Source of the DNA: Haemonchus contortus
Lineage: Eukaryota > Nematoda > Chromadorea > Rhabditida > Trichostrongylidae
Direction: 5' to 3'
NCBI GenBank assembly: GCA_000469685.2
Contig: LS997566.1
Coordinates: forward strand, 30,437,496 to 30,501,495
DNA: 64,000 nt
Part shown: piece after piece, positions 10,141 through 28,559 of the stretch
Position numbering within the stretch: position 1 is the stretch's first letter
How the letters are laid out: every line of letters begins with the position of its first letter
The notes under the pieces: model-generated
Database searches by the model: none
What the model saw: the letters and a program-made list of their open reading frames with translations, nothing else
Told to the model about the DNA's origin: nothing
Position numbers and translations under genes: made by a program

Positions 10141-13032
10141 TGTATGCTCTCCTTTTTCTCAACCCCCTCGCTCGTTCGCAGAGTTCACCCCAGGTAACTG
10201 TACTTCCCATAAAGAGAGCTGCAGCGAGTTAGGGAAGAAGGCTGAATTGCACGGAGGTCACTAATCCTGAGAAATCCGACTGCTCCTCTGTCCGTCTTTA
10301 CCCCTCTAAAAACCTATGATTCACCAACTGTTCGGTGATAACTTACAATGGTGGGCGGTCATATTACCTACCCATAAAAGTTTTACTGGCGTGAGTATTT
10401 TTTGTAACTTATGCCGTAGCCCACTGTATTCAACTTTTTCTTAACTGCCCGTCAACCAGGGCAAGTCAACCGGTTTTGAAGTGATAGTGTTGTTGCAAAC
10501 GTTACAACAGTTGCTACTGCAATATGAGGTCATTTTACACCACTCTCTCCTTTGAAATCGCTTAAAATTGCAAAAAAAAACCTTGAGAAATGTTAATTGC
10601 TGTAATAAACAAAGGGGGAGAGCACGTGGGAAAGAGAACGTACTGAGCATACGCGAGAGCTTGCTTCTTGAAAATCAGGTTTGTCCACGCGCAGTTCAGC
10701 TAATTTAGGGGTTACTCGTTTTTGATACGACTCAAAAGGGCTCCTGAATAAGCTCACTAAGTGGCACCTTCCGGTAGCACCCTCCTATTAGTGGATTGGA
10801 GCATTAATCAAGTGCGGAGGAAATCGGTATTTTGAGCAGTAAGCCGTTTATTCTATGGATGAAGGCGAAGAGGAAGACCCATTCTTCACATGAGTATATT
10901 ACGCTTTTTCCCTCACTAGCGAAGTGCCAATCGCGGTCCCAAGACTGTAAGTTTGGGCTGAATCCACATTTGAGGAGCGAGCTTTGAAGATGTTTCAAAA
11001 AGAGCCTGATTGAGTAATTTAATTATCAGTAAGCGATTGAGAATTTCAATGAGATCCGGACTTTTAAACCAGGAATGAGACCACCGTTAACGAATTGCGC
11101 TTTGTGGAGTTGAGTAGCATGGGAAAGAGGAGGAGTCAAACTGTATGCCAACACAGGATTTAGTTGGATTGTATTTGCCTCTAGCTCGGAGCTTTCTACA
11201 ACACTGTTCGTCAACCTGATCATTGTCAGAAAGGTGCGTTGGGTCACTGATTATTAGTGGAGTCAAATATAACCAGAAAGGTAAGCTTTACCGATGCTAT
11301 TAGGGGCGTTATGCTACACCATCTCCTGGAGAAAAGCTTCTTGGAGCGGGTAATAGAAAGAAAGGGCATCTCTCAGGCCTTCAGTGAATGGAAAAGTGTG
11401 CAGGGTAACAAATCACAATGGCCTTTCAATAGAAAAGGATCCGTTCCCTCGGAAGCCGCCACCCAGCTTCGGTTTGCAATGGGCTGCCCAATAGCAAGGC
11501 TCTGTCACCTGATTAGGGTCCTTTTTCACACGCGACATTTTGTTCATGCCATTCCACTCCCAATCAGCTGTTGGCTTTAATTGCTTTCCTTCGCACATCC
11601 ACTTGATTTAAGTGGCTCATGCACTCCTTAACAGAAAAACAATCTCCCCAGCTTACTCTGTGAATTTGCTGTTTTGTGCTATTCGAAGACGAGTTGCTTT
11701 CATTTCTGAAAAACATACCGTACCTTCTGAGACGCTCAGGAATGAAAATTTAGGATGGGCTCTACTTCCTACAGTGACATTGCCGTGAAGTGAAATTCAA
11801 CAGACGCAGAGCTATTACGAAAAATCAACAACTTGATCTTATTTCAACTCCTTCCCTAATTTCGTCCCATATACAGCACGAAGAAAATTCCAGGGCAAGC
11901 CCACGAATGGTATAGGAGTTGATGGATATATTCGTGGTTTTGTTGCGTTATAATCGAGGGTTGGGGAGGGCCTATACCTGGGCAAAGGAAAGCTTTGTCC
12001 TGGATTACCGATATTCCGAAACATCCTTCTTTCGGCTATCGACCATCTTGCACCCTACCATGCTATTGTCAATGGCAATGAGGCAACGACCGTTTCTCGC
12101 ACCTCGGGAGTTGGTTCCTTCTCTTTTCTCTGCGATTTCCTCGAATTAAGCCTAACCTACATGGAGAGGAGCGGCAGCGGTACTAGTGCCGTGCCATTCA
12201 ACCAGACTGGGCCAGGTGCCATGAATATTCATACTGGAGCGGGGTTTCGATTTTATTTTCGAACTTCAAGAACTGCAGAATAGGAGAAGCGCATTCCATA
12301 GTTCGCTCCCTGTCGTAGCCCGGACGTGTTTAGTCAGATGGTTTTTGGGAAACCACCATAGCACAAGTCTTATTAGAGCAAAGACCCTAATTTCGGTTCC
12401 CTGAGCATCGCAGTAGTAGTTTCCTTTAGGTTAGAAGATGATCTTGTCAAGCTAGCGATATCCCCAACACATCTCACCAAGCGATCTTATGAAGTTGTGT
12501 CAGTTGGCGGATCCCGTAATGCAGTAACCACGCGGTTCACCCTTTGTTTTACATTCGTGCGACGTATAGGGGTTGTTACGGGTTTTCCTGATTTCCTCTG
12601 GAGTCTATTCAATCTCATTGTGGCATATTCGAAACGTCCTGGAAGTTCGGAGAAAGAGAAATGGTTTGGAATGACGGGTCCAATTTTTAAAAGGGATTTT
12701 TTCTGACGTCGTTAGACTAGTGACAGTTGAGGAGGAAATTGATGAAGCATTCGCATAGCCAAGTAAAGAATCAGCAGCTCTCAGCCAGGCTTTGGGCTTC
12801 ATGGGAAAAGATCGTTTGAGATGGAATTTTTGCGGCGATCGTTCCTTACCTCGCTCGGGGCGCAGTACAGGCGCCTCTGTGAGGAGCCACCTTTCTGAGA
12901 AGGCTCATCGCTTCTCAAAAGAGACGGCTCTGAAGATGTAAAACCATCACTGATCGGTGAACCTCCTCCACCAAATTCCATATCTTTAGCGACTAGTCGC
13001 CTGCAGGACGATCTCGCTCGGTTCTCTGGCTG
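10141..13032. other. No gene recognised
   Basis: Roughly 2.9 kb without a recognisable protein, RNA or repeat. The longest open frame (11257-11580, plus) has no motif and no splice-site support. A short segment near 12735-12810 has a coding-like composition on the plus strand but is broken by a stop and matches nothing I know. Confidence 0.5.
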
Positions 13033-13315
13033 ACCTCTCTCTGCCGGGTGTGTGTCGATTCGTGCGATTCTGGGTGCGCGCAGCAAATTGCGCGGCGGAA
13101 TTCGTGATGATTCGAATGACTGTGACGCCTATTATTGGGGCACAAACTTGAAGTGGAATAGTTGGGTATGGTCAGGCGATCCTACTGACCCACTCTGCTT
13201 CAAGTTTGTGCTCCAATATTAGGCGTCAGAGTCGTTCGAATCATCACGAATTCCGTCGCGCAATTTGCCGCGCGCACCCAGAATCGCACGAATCGTGCGT
13301 CCCCCCTCTCTGCCA
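13033..13315. mobile_element. Long inverted-repeat (MITE-like) element, copy 2
   Basis: The arms of about 130-140 bp are nearly identical when one is reverse complemented: landmarks are cctctctctgcc at the left end, cgtgcgattctgggtgcgcg in the left arm, and cgcgcacccagaatcgcacg plus ctctctgcc in the right arm. The central spacer is about 30-40 bp. Inner blocks (ttggggcacaaac, the segment gacgcctaatatt-like, ggaattcgtgatgattcgaa) match copy 1 at 1211-1461. The arms are better preserved than in copy 1, suggesting a later insertion. No transposase is encoded. Confidence 0.85.
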
Positions 13316-14329
13316 AACTCAGCTGAGCTAATACCGTTTTTGTGGATCCAAAACTTCATTACAATTACACATTCCGAATTAGCAAAAAGAGAAAAATCGA
13401 AATCACGTTATCACATTTGCATCTCCCTGTGCTCGCATGGGCAAGGGAGTAGTGAAAGGAAGTAAACGGTACAACACGAGAGGACGCAGAAACGGAGCGT
13501 GCAACTAATGAAAGGGATTTAAGTGCAAAAGATAATGGCTAGTAATATACAGTGGTGGCTGACGGTTTCGATACAGGGTCCTGTAGGAAGAAAAAGAAGC
13601 AAGTGAGGGCGCTGCAGTTGTGTTGGAGCCATTAAAGGGGTCTGATAAAAAGGGAATCCTGGTAATACATATCAAACATCATGCAAATGCGATGACAAAC
13701 AACACAATCCAGAAGTGTTCATGCTGCTTTCGAGCGCCTGCTTACACAACTGTAAAGTGACTTCTTAATGGTGTCTTGTGTCAAAAAACAGGACCAAGCG
13801 TCCAGAGAAGTGTGAGAGGTCACCCTCCGTCAACCGTTAGGCCTGCAACTAAGAAGCAGTGCATTTTACTGAGCGCTACAGTGGTTTACCTTCGAAGCTA
13901 ACACTATCTGTTTCCAAAGTGATTTATATTCTTAGATGAGGCACCTGAGTATTTGAATAACCTAATAGTTCGGGTGCTGGTGAGTAGGAATAACTGCCTA
14001 CTTACAGTAAGGGTGTGCCTTTCCTTTGCTTCAGAATTTTTTTTCGCAACGCCTCCTATCAGATACTTTGTTTTAAATATTTCGTCGCAATGTCTAATTT
14101 ATATTAACATGATTTTGGTTTTATAATTATTTCTCTTGCCATTTTGAACTGTCCAGTAGTAATGAAGTCTAATTTGAACAGTCAATCTTAATTCAGCTGT
14201 GTCCGATAGGAAATATTAGGAGTCAGTCAGTTCACCCTACAGGGAAGTGACTAGAGGTGTGAGTAGAACTACAGATTTGCAGTCTCCTTTCGGAAATACC
14301 CCAATAATCACATTTGAAGGATAAAGTCT

Positions 14330-14610
14330 TGGGGCGTTAGACCCGTCTGAGGGATGCGCCCACGCATTCGACTTCCATTCAGAATCGCAGGGGCGTAATA
14401 AATGCGTATGGGGCCTACACAATGACTCGCGGCGGCCAGCCGATGTACAAGTCAGTGCTTTTATCCCCAGACATGTCTGGTACGAATTAACCGACCACGG
14501 AGAGATGTAAGTATTGGTTGGCTTGGCGGATATCTTGAGATACACAAAACCATAGGTTCAAGCAGAGTCATTAATCTATACGGTGCACAAAGAGGATGTG
14601 ATGGGTATCC
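14330..14610 (-). mobile_element. tRNA-derived SINE-like repeat, copy C
   Basis: This copy aligns through most of its length with copy A and, in reverse orientation, with the copy at 30870-31119. Shared blocks include tccattcagaatcg, gtatggggcctacacaatg, gccgatgtacaagtcagtg and cttttatcccc. The B-box end is too diverged to recognise. Surrounding short open frames on the minus strand are by-products of this repeat. Confidence 0.6.
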
Positions 14611-15711
14611 TCTCGTGGATCCCATGGCAAATCCATAGGCGGTAAACTGGGAAAAGGGCGTGCCATGGTCTGATATACTCTCCAAACTGATAGAGTGAAT
14701 GTGTCAAAAGGCTCGAGGGCTTCCAGCAATAAACGGACCTTTCCTCCAGAAGTTGTCGATAAACTGTTCTTGTCGCCAGTTAATTGAGTGCCTTATGATC
14801 CTTCTCGTCACCTTGCCTTGACCCATGGTGAGTTGTTAGCTCCCAAACCTCCACTGAACAATATGTGTAATTCCGCCACACATCGATTTTAGGTTCTTCA
14901 GTGCGCCCTATTAGGAACTTTCGTGTGCTGAGCCGTATGCGAAATCGTCCTCAGTGGAGTTAGAAGGAACACTTGAGAAAATTCCTCAACGGGCTGATTT
15001 CAACGATTTTTCTCTATCTATTGCACTCTGTCAAGTGATGGCAGAGCAGAAAATTGATAGAGGATTCGGCATAGCCATGCCAATAATCAGCAGCCCTCAG
15101 CGAGCAAAAGGCACAAGCATTCACGGGCCTGGGACATACCCCAGAGGGCATTCTTACTGCATTTCTCCTACTCTATCAATGTTTTAGGAGGAGTCATCCC
15201 TTGAGTAGGTTCTCCATCATGGGGACTGCTCTTTTCCAACCTTTCGGTTAGGTAGACTCGTAGAGGCCAGGGCCATGTGAAACTGATGGCTGGTGATTTT
15301 CTTTCGATTATGCGGAATACTTTCAGTTTTTCTGCTCCTCCTTCACTAATCTGACACACGGTCACGAGGAAAAGCTAGCTATCACGAAATTTGCAAAAAC
15401 TGAACTTTCTTGAATATTCTTCCCTCGCCAAAAGTTTTCTGAATACGGTCTGATATGTGGGTTCAAAGGATGCAGTGAGCACTCGGCGTATGTGCCCTGC
15501 CCTTCGGGACAAACCCTATTTCAAAGTCCGCGGGTTTTATGATACAGTACCACCACACGCAGTTAGAAAGAAGGAACTCGTCAAATGCTGAAGGCTCAAG
15601 ACGGTGAAAAGTTGAATCGCTCTAAGGGGCTGTTTCAACGGGGAACACCAGAACAAGCCTTTCTTGTTGCCTTGGCCTGCTAGTAACGGTGGAGCAGAGG
15701 ACAGAGAGATC
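14611..15711. other. No gene recognised upstream of the LTR element
   Basis: About 1.1 kb without a recognisable gene. The last bases (agctc, 15712-15716) are the left copy of the probable target-site duplication of the LTR element that follows. Confidence 0.5.
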
Positions 15712-15716
15712 AGCTC

Positions 15717-16017
15717 TATCGTCGTCTACGGCGACGATCCCAACAACATCTCGTCGTCTCACTGTCTGAGACGACACTCCCTAACTTAGCCCACGCCCCT
15801 AAATGATACGGGGTCAAGCGGACCACCAAAAAGCGTGGTCCCCACTTCTTCCTCAAACAACGTCCAGGGCAAGACGTAGGTTGTGTTGTTAGATAAAGTA
15901 TTATTTCCCATTATTCTACGTTTTCATTGCGGTAACGTCCGCACTTATTATATTACTTGTTGTATTTTTACTCCGTTATCATCGGAGTTATTAGAAAACC
16001 ACTGAACCACCAGCACA
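15717..16017 (+). repeat. 5' LTR of the BEL/Pao element
   Basis: The LTR matches 18245-18546 over its whole length. It contains hairpins typical of transcribed LTR regions: gtcgtctca/tgagacgac near 15753-15775, ggaccac/gtggtcc near 15828-15842, and actccg/cggagt near 15970. It ends at cagcaca. The sequence just after it (ttttggtgcatcggccggg) resembles a primer-binding leader before passing directly into integrase codons. Confidence 0.85.
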
Positions 16018-16023
16018 TTTTTG

Positions 16024-18298
16024 GTGCATCGGCCGGGAACGGTTAGTAGCATCGGTCAAAAAAGCACTTAACAAGGCCGTCGGGCGGAGGAAGTTGAGTT
16101 TCACGGAAATGTGTACTGTTATCACGAGAATAGAGGCAATCCTTAACACAAGACCATTAACAAAAGTAAACGTAGAAGACATCACACAAATTCCTCTTCG
16201 CCCGGTGGATTTTCTTCAGGGTAACGTCAGATTCTCACTTCCAGAAAAAGGAAGTGAGCAGAACGAAGACGATCCTGTGTATGACCCCGAACTCATCCAA
16301 TCACGAAAGCAAGCCGAAGAGGCGATTCTCTTTTCCGAAATGATAGCAAACAAATTTTGGGATTGCTGGAAGTGCGAGTACTTAGTATCCCTTCGAGAAA
16401 TGCAAAAACAGCGTTTAAAGCAACCTAAACACTCTCAACGGTCGTGCCCAGAAGAAGGCGAGATCGTACTTATTGAGCAAGAGCTCGTTCCAAGAGGAAC
16501 GTGGTCTTACGGCAAGGTCACGGAAATTATTGAATCCACCGATGGCTTGATTAGATCAGCAAAAATCCTCATGCCAAACCACAAGATTATCCATCGCCCT
16601 CTTAACAAAATCTACCCGTTAGAAATTCGCAGTTCACTCAATACAAAAGTCACAAGGGACAGCGCAGCAAAAAAGACCATCATACATCCCTCAGGGCCGG
16701 ATCTAAACAACCCATTAGCTCCACCCTCAAGCTCACAAACGCCGCAGGAGCGACAATCTCTACCTCGCTCCTCCAAAACGCGTGCTAGAGAATTTTTCAA
16801 GGAATTAGACTGTGCCGTTACCCATACAAAGTCATCGCTTCCTACAACATCTTTGCTGATGCTCATGACGTTAATGGCGATGATGTCCCCTATTTTAGCA
16901 ACCAGTGAACTTCCCTTTATATGGTGTGGTAATGGGGTTGTACACGTACCCCCAATCAAAGGTTGGATCGAGATCTGCATCACTAGTGAATGCCAGTCAT
17001 TCATTAACAAAACGCAACCATCTACCTATTTGCTGCCCATATCCCCTACAGGCAAGGATATCGAAGTACGTTTACGGACCCAAGAAAGCAGTGGTTTACG
17101 TGAGCGAATATTGGTCTGCGATAGAGCAAAATTTTGTGATCATCAGTACTTTCTGTCAAAAACCTTACTAGGCAACCCACACTGCTGGCCATTGGGTGCA
17201 ATTGTAACGACGGCCATTCTACTCTATTTGTTCATTATAACGGTGATGGGGATCGCATGGACAGCAATTAAAATCTCACAAAAGCTCGGTAAGAAAGCTT
17301 CCACCACCCACATTCCAGTGCTCAGAGAACCAAGTACAAGAAATGCTCCGACCTGCAGTTTCGAGTTAACCCAACTCCCACAAACAGCGCTCACCATTTG
17401 TGTAGTGATAAACCTCCTTTGTCTTAGTAGCGCTTGCCAACATGGCTTCATGCGTCACTCTGCGGAACTTGTATGCAGCGAAACAAATCACTGCCACTTA
17501 GAATACAGCAGAGAATTGCTATTCAACAGGCTGCAATCAGAGCTCTGTATTGAAATTCGGCACGGCAACAAATCCGTTGGTGTGGCAAAGTTCGTGAAGA
17601 GAAAGGTAGAGTTCAAATGCTCCAAAGTCATAGAGTTCTTCACAAGGCCCACAGTAGTGAAAATATTCCACGCAAAACATTGCGCCAACGTCGGCTCATG
17701 CACTAATGACAAATGCGATAGATTCAACCCTAATGAGACAGTTGCCGAACTGAACTATACCAGAAAGCACCCGGGTTACTCCGGCTGTATGAGCAGCTGT
17801 GGAGGAATCTTCTGCGGTTGCTTTCTTCCACTACCAAGCTGTTGGTTTTTCAGAGTTGTCCATACACCTGTTTCAGAACGTGTCTTTGAAATAGTACGGT
17901 GTCCCCACTGGACACCTACAGTAACCTTGAGCATAGAGGTAACAATAGCGGACCGAACAGATAAGTTTGAACGCTCCTTTCAGCCCTACGTCACAGAACA
18001 GTTTCAGGATTTCAACATTACGGTCGCTTCCATACAGAAGCTCAAAACCTCACTAGATAACAATCAATTCGCTATTTCGTCAGATAGAGCCTACGCATTA
18101 CCCCCAAATTACCAGTTACCGGTAGCGTGTACTTCAGCTGGACAAGCTTTTAATAGTTTCGCCTCGTGCACTAATCTCGTACGTTGCGATTGTGGCAATT
18201 CCCCCCTGAGTTGTCAATGCCCCGACGAATCCATCCTAACATTTTATCGTCGTCTACGGCGACGATCCCAACAACTATCTCGTCGGCTCACTGTCTGA
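16024..18298 (+). CDS. Fused integrase C-terminus and phlebovirus-like envelope
   Basis: One long open frame; the first ATG is at 16094 but the frame is open upstream, where it encodes an integrase-like segment (RERLVASVKKALNKAV). Counting from 16094: residues 1-120 are the end of the Pao integrase (ILNTRPLT motif), and about 120-175 a small beta-rich C-terminal domain. A proline/serine linker follows. Hydrophobic segments lie near 253-272, 366-390 and 430-448, and a cysteine-rich ectodomain starts near 450. Near 565-590 the cysteine pattern GCMSSCGG-FCGCF-PSCWF is that of the fusion-loop region of phlebovirus Gc glycoproteins. Nematode BEL elements (Cer7/Tas group) are known to carry such an envelope. 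The frame ends 54 bases inside the 3' LTR, with no membrane anchor after the ectodomain, so the envelope appears truncated. Whether a protein is made is unknown. Confidence 0.75.
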
Positions 18299-18546
18299 GA
18301 CGACACTCCCTAACTTAGCCCACGCCCCTAAATGATACGGGGTCAAGCGGACCACCAAAAAGCGTGGTCCCCACTTCTTCCAAAAACAACGTCCAGGGCA
18401 AGACGTAGGTTGTGTTGTTAGATAAAGTGTTATTACCCATTATTCTACTTTTTCATTGCGGTAACGTCCGCACTTATTACATTACTTGTTGTATTTTTAC
18501 TCCGTTATCATCGGAGTTATTAGAAAACCACTGAACCACCAGCACA
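18245..18546 (+). repeat. 3' LTR of the BEL/Pao element
   Basis: This is the direct repeat of the 5' LTR. Differences include acaactatctcgtcggc versus acaacatctcgtcgtc, and ttccaaaaac versus ttcctcaaac. The upstream reading frame runs into it and stops at 18298. The region directly upstream is not purine-rich. Confidence 0.85.
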
Positions 18547-18551
18547 AGCTC

Positions 18552-20631
18552 CCATAGTCGAGTGAACACCTAGCAATCTTGGGTTGCCACATGACTTTGG
18601 CCCCTTTTACTGTACATCATCGAAGACTGAGAGGAAAGCGATGTTTATGGTAGCGGCCCCAGCCAAGGTGAGTGTTCGAGCCGGCGAAGGTTGTTAGCTA
18701 AACCGATTTCCTGCTCCAGCGTCACTTATCTGATACAAGGCAAAAGGACCTTTAAATGTCTGCGCCCTTGAAATTTGATCTTCGAGGGCGTGGCTTAATT
18801 TCCCTATTCACAGCCCTCAACATACAGCCCTTAGAGGCTGAAAGAAACTCGTCACATATGCTTTGCATGGGAAAAGGCACTGGGGAGTGAGTTTTAACAC
18901 GTGGGCAACAACCAGAAAGCAGTGGGGATGGGTCGAGAGAGATTGGCGTTCTTCCGTAGTCACCTGGTGAACTGCTTATATGTTTACTAACCTACTCTTA
19001 GGAGCACGGGTAAAAGTAAAGGTCCTGCTTTAAGCTCAAGTAGGAGGGAGTTTTGTACCGAACTGATAGGAGCGCGATTTCCCCGGAGAGCGTGCTATCC
19101 TATTACGCATTTACGAAAGGTGACATCGGGGGGGTGTCCAGCGTGTACCTGGGCAACCACCTGGTCTCGTGCGCGATGTCACGCCTTCCCTCAGTGCGCT
19201 CTCTTTGGCCAGCTGTGTGATGAGGGCCTGGGTGGGCGCTGGCCCGCGATTGTCGTCGACTCCTCGCCGTCGTCGCATGTATCGAATTATCGATCGGCTC
19301 GAAGCCCAGGGCAGTGACGGCTGCGTCGGCCGTTCGATCCGATAGTTGGCCGTTTCCAACGCAGTTTTTCTCCCAATTAGAGCCCTCTCGAAGGGTTATT
19401 GATTGGCCGGGCGAACGGCCCCGAGAGGTCCTCGCCGGCCTTGTGGTGTGTTGAAGCGTTGAATTGTCGACAGGCCAGTCTTCGTTATATCATTTTATCG
19501 GCCAGTTGGCGATTTCTATGAATCATCTCGTTTTTCATGTGGTAAAAATCTATTCTGTGATTCGATTTGGTTGAGATTCATTGCTGACTAGCTTTATTGT
19601 AACGACGGCAACACCTGGGACTTGAGTTGGAATTTCTCTTGAATTCTCACGTTATAGCGCATTTCCTTTGTTACCAATTTGCTTAATTCTGCCATATTTC
19701 CTCTGAGTAGGTTCAGTCAAGTCAAGACAGCGAAACTCCCAGTTGAATACCCGAATATTCGGGCTCGTTTCGCAACTTTTCAGCAACCGACTTCGGTCGG
19801 CCGTCGGGCGCCACCTTGATGTTCCCGATTGATTTGCTCGTATGTTCCACCCTAGCCAAAGCTGACTCATTTCAATCTTCAAAGATCGATCTACAGTTCA
19901 TATCCGATTGATTGATTTCGAGTCTGTTAATCATTTTTGCCATGACGTTGATATCTGACGGCGGGGCGATGTCCTTGCGGACATATTGATCCGCTTACAT
20001 CCTTCCCTCCTTCCTTTTTTTCCTTGTTTAACATCTTTCTCCCCCATCGTCGTGATTCCTCTCAATTTGGCGTTTCGACACGCTTTCCTTCAAAGTTCAT
20101 TCTTGCGAAGTCTCTGACATTCTTCGGATAGTTGTCCAGATTGCCTTGGAATGCCATAGATATTTCTGCCCAATTACATGTCCGCTGGTTGGACAACTTT
20201 ATTACTATAAAAGTTTATTTACATCGGTCAGGTAGATATATAATTCAAATTTTAAAAAATGCTTAATTACAATTGTTCAATAATTCAAGTATATTAATGA
20301 TAGTTAAAGTCAGATTCTGTTTTGATCATTATTTCTATGTTTGAAACATCTGTTTTTGTTTACTGGAGCATTTTATGAACCAGTTTCCTTTACATGGGTA
20401 AAAACTATTTAACAAATCATTTTGGAATAGAAAAGGACGGCAAATAAAGGATCTTTCCCTCTGCTAAAATGAAAGTAGCGTTATCTATGGGAATTTACAA
20501 AGCTAATCTCGTCTCATATCAGTCTCATGCATCTTTACTTCGCTTCGTTTTCCTCCCATTCATCCTCTTTGTGGTCTTTTTTTTGGCTGACTTGATAGCC
20601 TCTTAATTTTGTGTAAACGAATTTTGATTTA
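18552..20631. promoter_or_regulatory. Upstream region of the kinesin light chain gene
   Basis: About 2 kb before the predicted start of the kinesin light chain. The part from about 19100 to 19460 is distinctly GC- and CpG-rich and contains gattggccgg, a reverse CCAAT-like box, while 20200-20500 is AT-rich. Open frames on both strands of the GC-rich part (for example 19111-19359 minus) have no recognisable motifs and follow from composition. A promoter or 5' non-coding exon here is inference only. Confidence 0.3.
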
Positions 20632-20632
20632 G
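20623..20632 (+). promoter_or_regulatory. Probable trans- or cis-splice acceptor before the start codon
   Basis: The sequence ttgatttag ends at 20632, 25 bases upstream of the ATG at 20658. In nematodes many mRNAs receive a spliced leader at such a site close to the start codon. The acceptor fits, but a conventional 5' UTR intron would look the same, and the spliced leader itself is not encoded here. Confidence 0.4.
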
Positions 20633-20657
20633 GCGGAAGATTGAGAGTTTGGCGAGG

Positions 20658-28102
<7,445 letters not shown>

Positions 28103-28542
28103 TCATCGTGGGCATGGCCACCACCAGCCTCACGGGTTACTGTCTTCTATCTCGCTTCTGTGCCTGCTGTCCATTCTAAAGGTACATTGTTACTCGTGGG
28201 CCATTGCTCGTTGTATGTAGTTCATTGTAATTTATCGTGTTGTTGTGTTTTATATTTTGGGTTTCTCTGGCAAGAGAAGATATGCAACATGCCTTTAACT
28301 TCCTGATTCACTATCAAGTAGAAGCCTCTAGTTGGCCATACCAGAAACGTTTACAGTAACAAGCGGCTTCGTTCATCGTCGATTCTTTTACCATTTGTCC
28401 AAGTTCGCTAGCTGAAACGGTGCGATTTCCTGAGATTAATTCATAGGCAACGACCTTAAATCTGTCAATATTCTTTTGCCCCGAATCTTATTCAACCAAA
28501 CAGCTGTGATAGTACCTGGTCCTATATTGATAAATAACAGTG

Positions 28543-28548
28543 AATAAA
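28543..28548 (+). terminator. Possible polyadenylation signal of the kinesin light chain gene
   Basis: An AATAAA hexamer lies about 440 bases after the stop codon. It is the first canonical signal I find downstream of 28102. Variant signals closer to the stop cannot be excluded. Confidence 0.4.
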
Positions 28549-28559
28549 TCTAAGACGTT

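Larger units (their letters stand above)
15712..18551 (+). mobile_element. BEL/Pao-type LTR element, internally deleted, with envelope
   Basis: Two direct repeats of about 301 bp (15717-16017 and 18245-18546) flank one reading frame. The 5-bp sequence agctc lies immediately outside both repeats (15712-15716 and 18547-18551), consistent with a target-site duplication. The LTRs differ at only about nine positions by eye, so the insertion is fairly young. Gag, protease, reverse transcriptase, RNase H and the integrase catalytic core are all missing; only the end of integrase and part of an envelope gene remain. No purine tract is evident just before the 3' LTR, so either the PPT was lost or the LTR start lies elsewhere and the agctc match is coincidental. 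The element could not move by itself and would depend on proteins supplied by a complete relative. Confidence 0.85.

Noticed and set aside
19111..19359. Overlapping open frames on both strands in a GC-rich block
   Set aside because: Stops are scarce because of base composition; neither product has a recognisable motif or splice context.
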